Origin: Candidatus Babeliales bacterium
Lineage (GTDB): Bacteria > Babelota > Babeliae > Babelales > Chromulinivoraceae
Reading direction: 5' to 3'
Length of the DNA stretch: 64,000 bases
Assembly: GCA_041660205.1 (NCBI GenBank)
Contig: JBAZWT010000001.1
Coordinates: 96,717-160,716, forward strand
Shown piece by piece: positions 63,070 to 64,000 of this stretch. Position 1 is the first letter of the stretch; each line of letters begins with the position of its first letter. The notes under the pieces were generated by a model. The model had not been told where the DNA came from. It ran no database searches and worked only from the letters and a program-made list of their open reading frames with translations. A program made the position numbers and the translations under genes.

Positions 63070-64000
63070 TTATAGATCTCCTGCTAAAATTTTTTCTCGA
63101 TATTGACGCATTAAATTATTCATATAGGTAATATTATGAATAGTTGCAAGCGTGTGAGCTGATGCTTCTTTTGCTTTAAATAAATGATAAATAAAGCTTG
63201 TTGAGTAATTTTTACATGTAGCGCATAGGCAGCTTGGATCGATTGGTCCAAGATCGTTTTTCCATCGGCTTTGTGTAATTTTTTTGGTGCCAAGTGACGT
63301 AAATAAATGACCATGACGAGCACACTTGGTTGGATGTGAGCTATCAAAAGTATCTACCCCGAGTGGGATAATTGATTCAATTGACGGCAGATCTGCGATA
63401 CCTAAAAGATGATTTGGCTTGTCTTCTGGAAGTAGTGGCATAGTGCTTGTCAGCATTTCAACCATTTCCTGCCGATTTTTTCCAACGCTTCCACCGATGG
63501 CAAAACCATCAAAGGGAAGAGCGCCTAATGTTTCACAACTTTCTTTGCGAAATTCAGGAAAGATTCCACCATGAATCACAGCGTACATAGCTTGGTTTTG
63601 AGGATTTTGTAGATGCTGATCAAGTGATCTTTTTTCCCAGCGATGAGTACGGTCGAGCGATTTTTTTAAAGCGCGTTTGTCGATATGGTACGGAGGCAGC
63701 TCATCAAAAGGAATGATGATATCGGCGCCTAATTTTTTTTGAGCAAGAACTGATGATTCAGGCGTTAGGGTGATCAAATCTCCATTGCGATATGAGCGGA
63801 AGACAACTCCATCTTCATTGATTTTTAAGACAGCATTTCCAGTATTTTTCTGCCCTTTGCTTTTAAGTTCACTAGCGACGCCGCCGTATGCAAGGCTAAA
63901 TACTTGAAAGCCACCAGAATCGGTGATAATTGGCTTGGTGCGACCAATGAATTTATGTAGGCCGCTAGCCTGCGCAACTACATCAGGACCCGGATGAAGC
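63070..64000 (-). CDS. tgt: tRNA-guanine transglycosylase (5' end outside window)
   Basis: Tgt exchanges guanine 34 for a queuine precursor in GUN-anticodon tRNAs. The frame stays open to the right edge. The edge-proximal part reads HPGPDVVAQASGLHKFI and TDSGGFQVFSL (catalytic Asp), which a TTG start at 63777 would leave out. Later come MYAVIHGGIFPEFRKES, FAIGGSVGKNRQEM, HLLGIADLPSIESI, TFDSSHPTKCARHG (second Asp) and the Zn site CLCATC with a downstream His. First visible gene of the tgt - methyltransferase - APC permease operon. Confidence 0.95.
   Translation of the reverse strand, partial: LHPGPDVVAQASGLHKFIGRTKPIITDSGGFQVFSLAYGGVASELKSKGQKNTGNAVLKINEDGVVFRSYRNGDLITLTPESSVLAQKKLGADIIIPFDELPPYHIDKRALKKSLDRTHRWEKRSLDQHLQNPQNQAMYAVIHGGIFPEFRKESCETLGALPFDGFAIGGSVGKNRQEMVEMLTSTMPLLPEDKPNHLLGIADLPSIESIIPLGVDTFDSSHPTKCARHGHLFTSLGTKKITQSRWKNDLGPIDPSCLCATCKNYSTSFIYHLFKAKEASAHTLATIHNITYMNNLMRQYREKILAGDL

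Overview
The window looks like part of a small, AT-rich chromosome of a host-associated Gram-negative-type bacterium. My best guess is the Candidatus Dependentiae (TM6/Babeliae) lineage of protist endosymbionts. That is inference from overall character, not from a marker gene: many lineage-specific proteins with signal peptides, ankyrin-like repeat proteins, amino-acid importers, no biosynthetic operons, and a partial type II secretion (T2SS)-like cluster beside a standard core of information-processing genes. Gene density is high, neighbouring genes often overlap by 4-14 bases, and TGA is read as stop.

Layout. 1-4475: the 3' end of an unknown gene, then a leftward pair encoding a long secreted beta-propeller-like protein and an outer-membrane beta-barrel candidate. 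4646-6163: a YifB/ComM ATPase. 6179-10133: secreted proteins, including one with a clan CD (caspase-fold) peptidase signature, a secreted DNase I-like nuclease and a small secreted coiled-coil protein. 10166-12683: priA and orn, convergent. 12775-15593: two duplicated secreted ankyrin-like genes. 15788-17974: a tandem fusion of two D-Ala-D-Ala ligases, convergent with an AGCS amino-acid symporter gene. 19485-23957: a secreted charged protein, ruvA, tRNA-Gly(GCC), a truncated Jag-like protein and mnmE. 24006-25246: a Pal-like lipoprotein gene, a 46-aa lipoprotein gene and two copies of one promoter module. 25247-28291: RNase G and gatB. 28381-31375: four secreted proteins of unknown function. 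31487-43414: a long rightward block with secG, mlaE, mlaF, moxR and a T2SS-like set (GspC, a secretin, a GspL/PilM-type protein, a GspM/PilO-type protein, a second secretin). 43493-47722: an enolase-fold protein that has lost key catalytic residues, a seven-repeat delta-60 protein and a second barrel candidate. 47835-57410: a CNNM/CorC protein, then the tightly packed operon mnmG - ABC-F - lgt - dnaG - rpoD. 57647-60767: small secreted proteins flanking mraY. 61038-64000: an APC permease, a SpoU-type methyltransferase and tgt, which runs off the right edge.

How the genes fit together. The core genes cover replication restart and priming (priA, dnaG), recombination (ruvA), transcription (rpoD), RNA decay (rng, orn), tRNA modification and charging (mnmE, mnmG, tgt, gatB), and wall precursor synthesis (ddl, mraY). 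Envelope biogenesis is strongly represented: secG, lgt, mlaEF, the secretins, Pal and the barrel candidates. The rest is mostly proteins with Sec signal peptides and no recognisable family, which would depend on that export machinery.

The most notable observations are the clan CD peptidase-like protein that shares a YTHNPY motif with the duplicated ankyrin-like proteins, the tandem Ddl fusion, the enolase-like pseudoenzyme, the two secretins in one cluster, the Jag N-domain fused to an Arg-Asp repeat tail, the 46-aa lipoprotein with a duplicated promoter module, and a dispersed element of about 30 bp that enters one reading frame.
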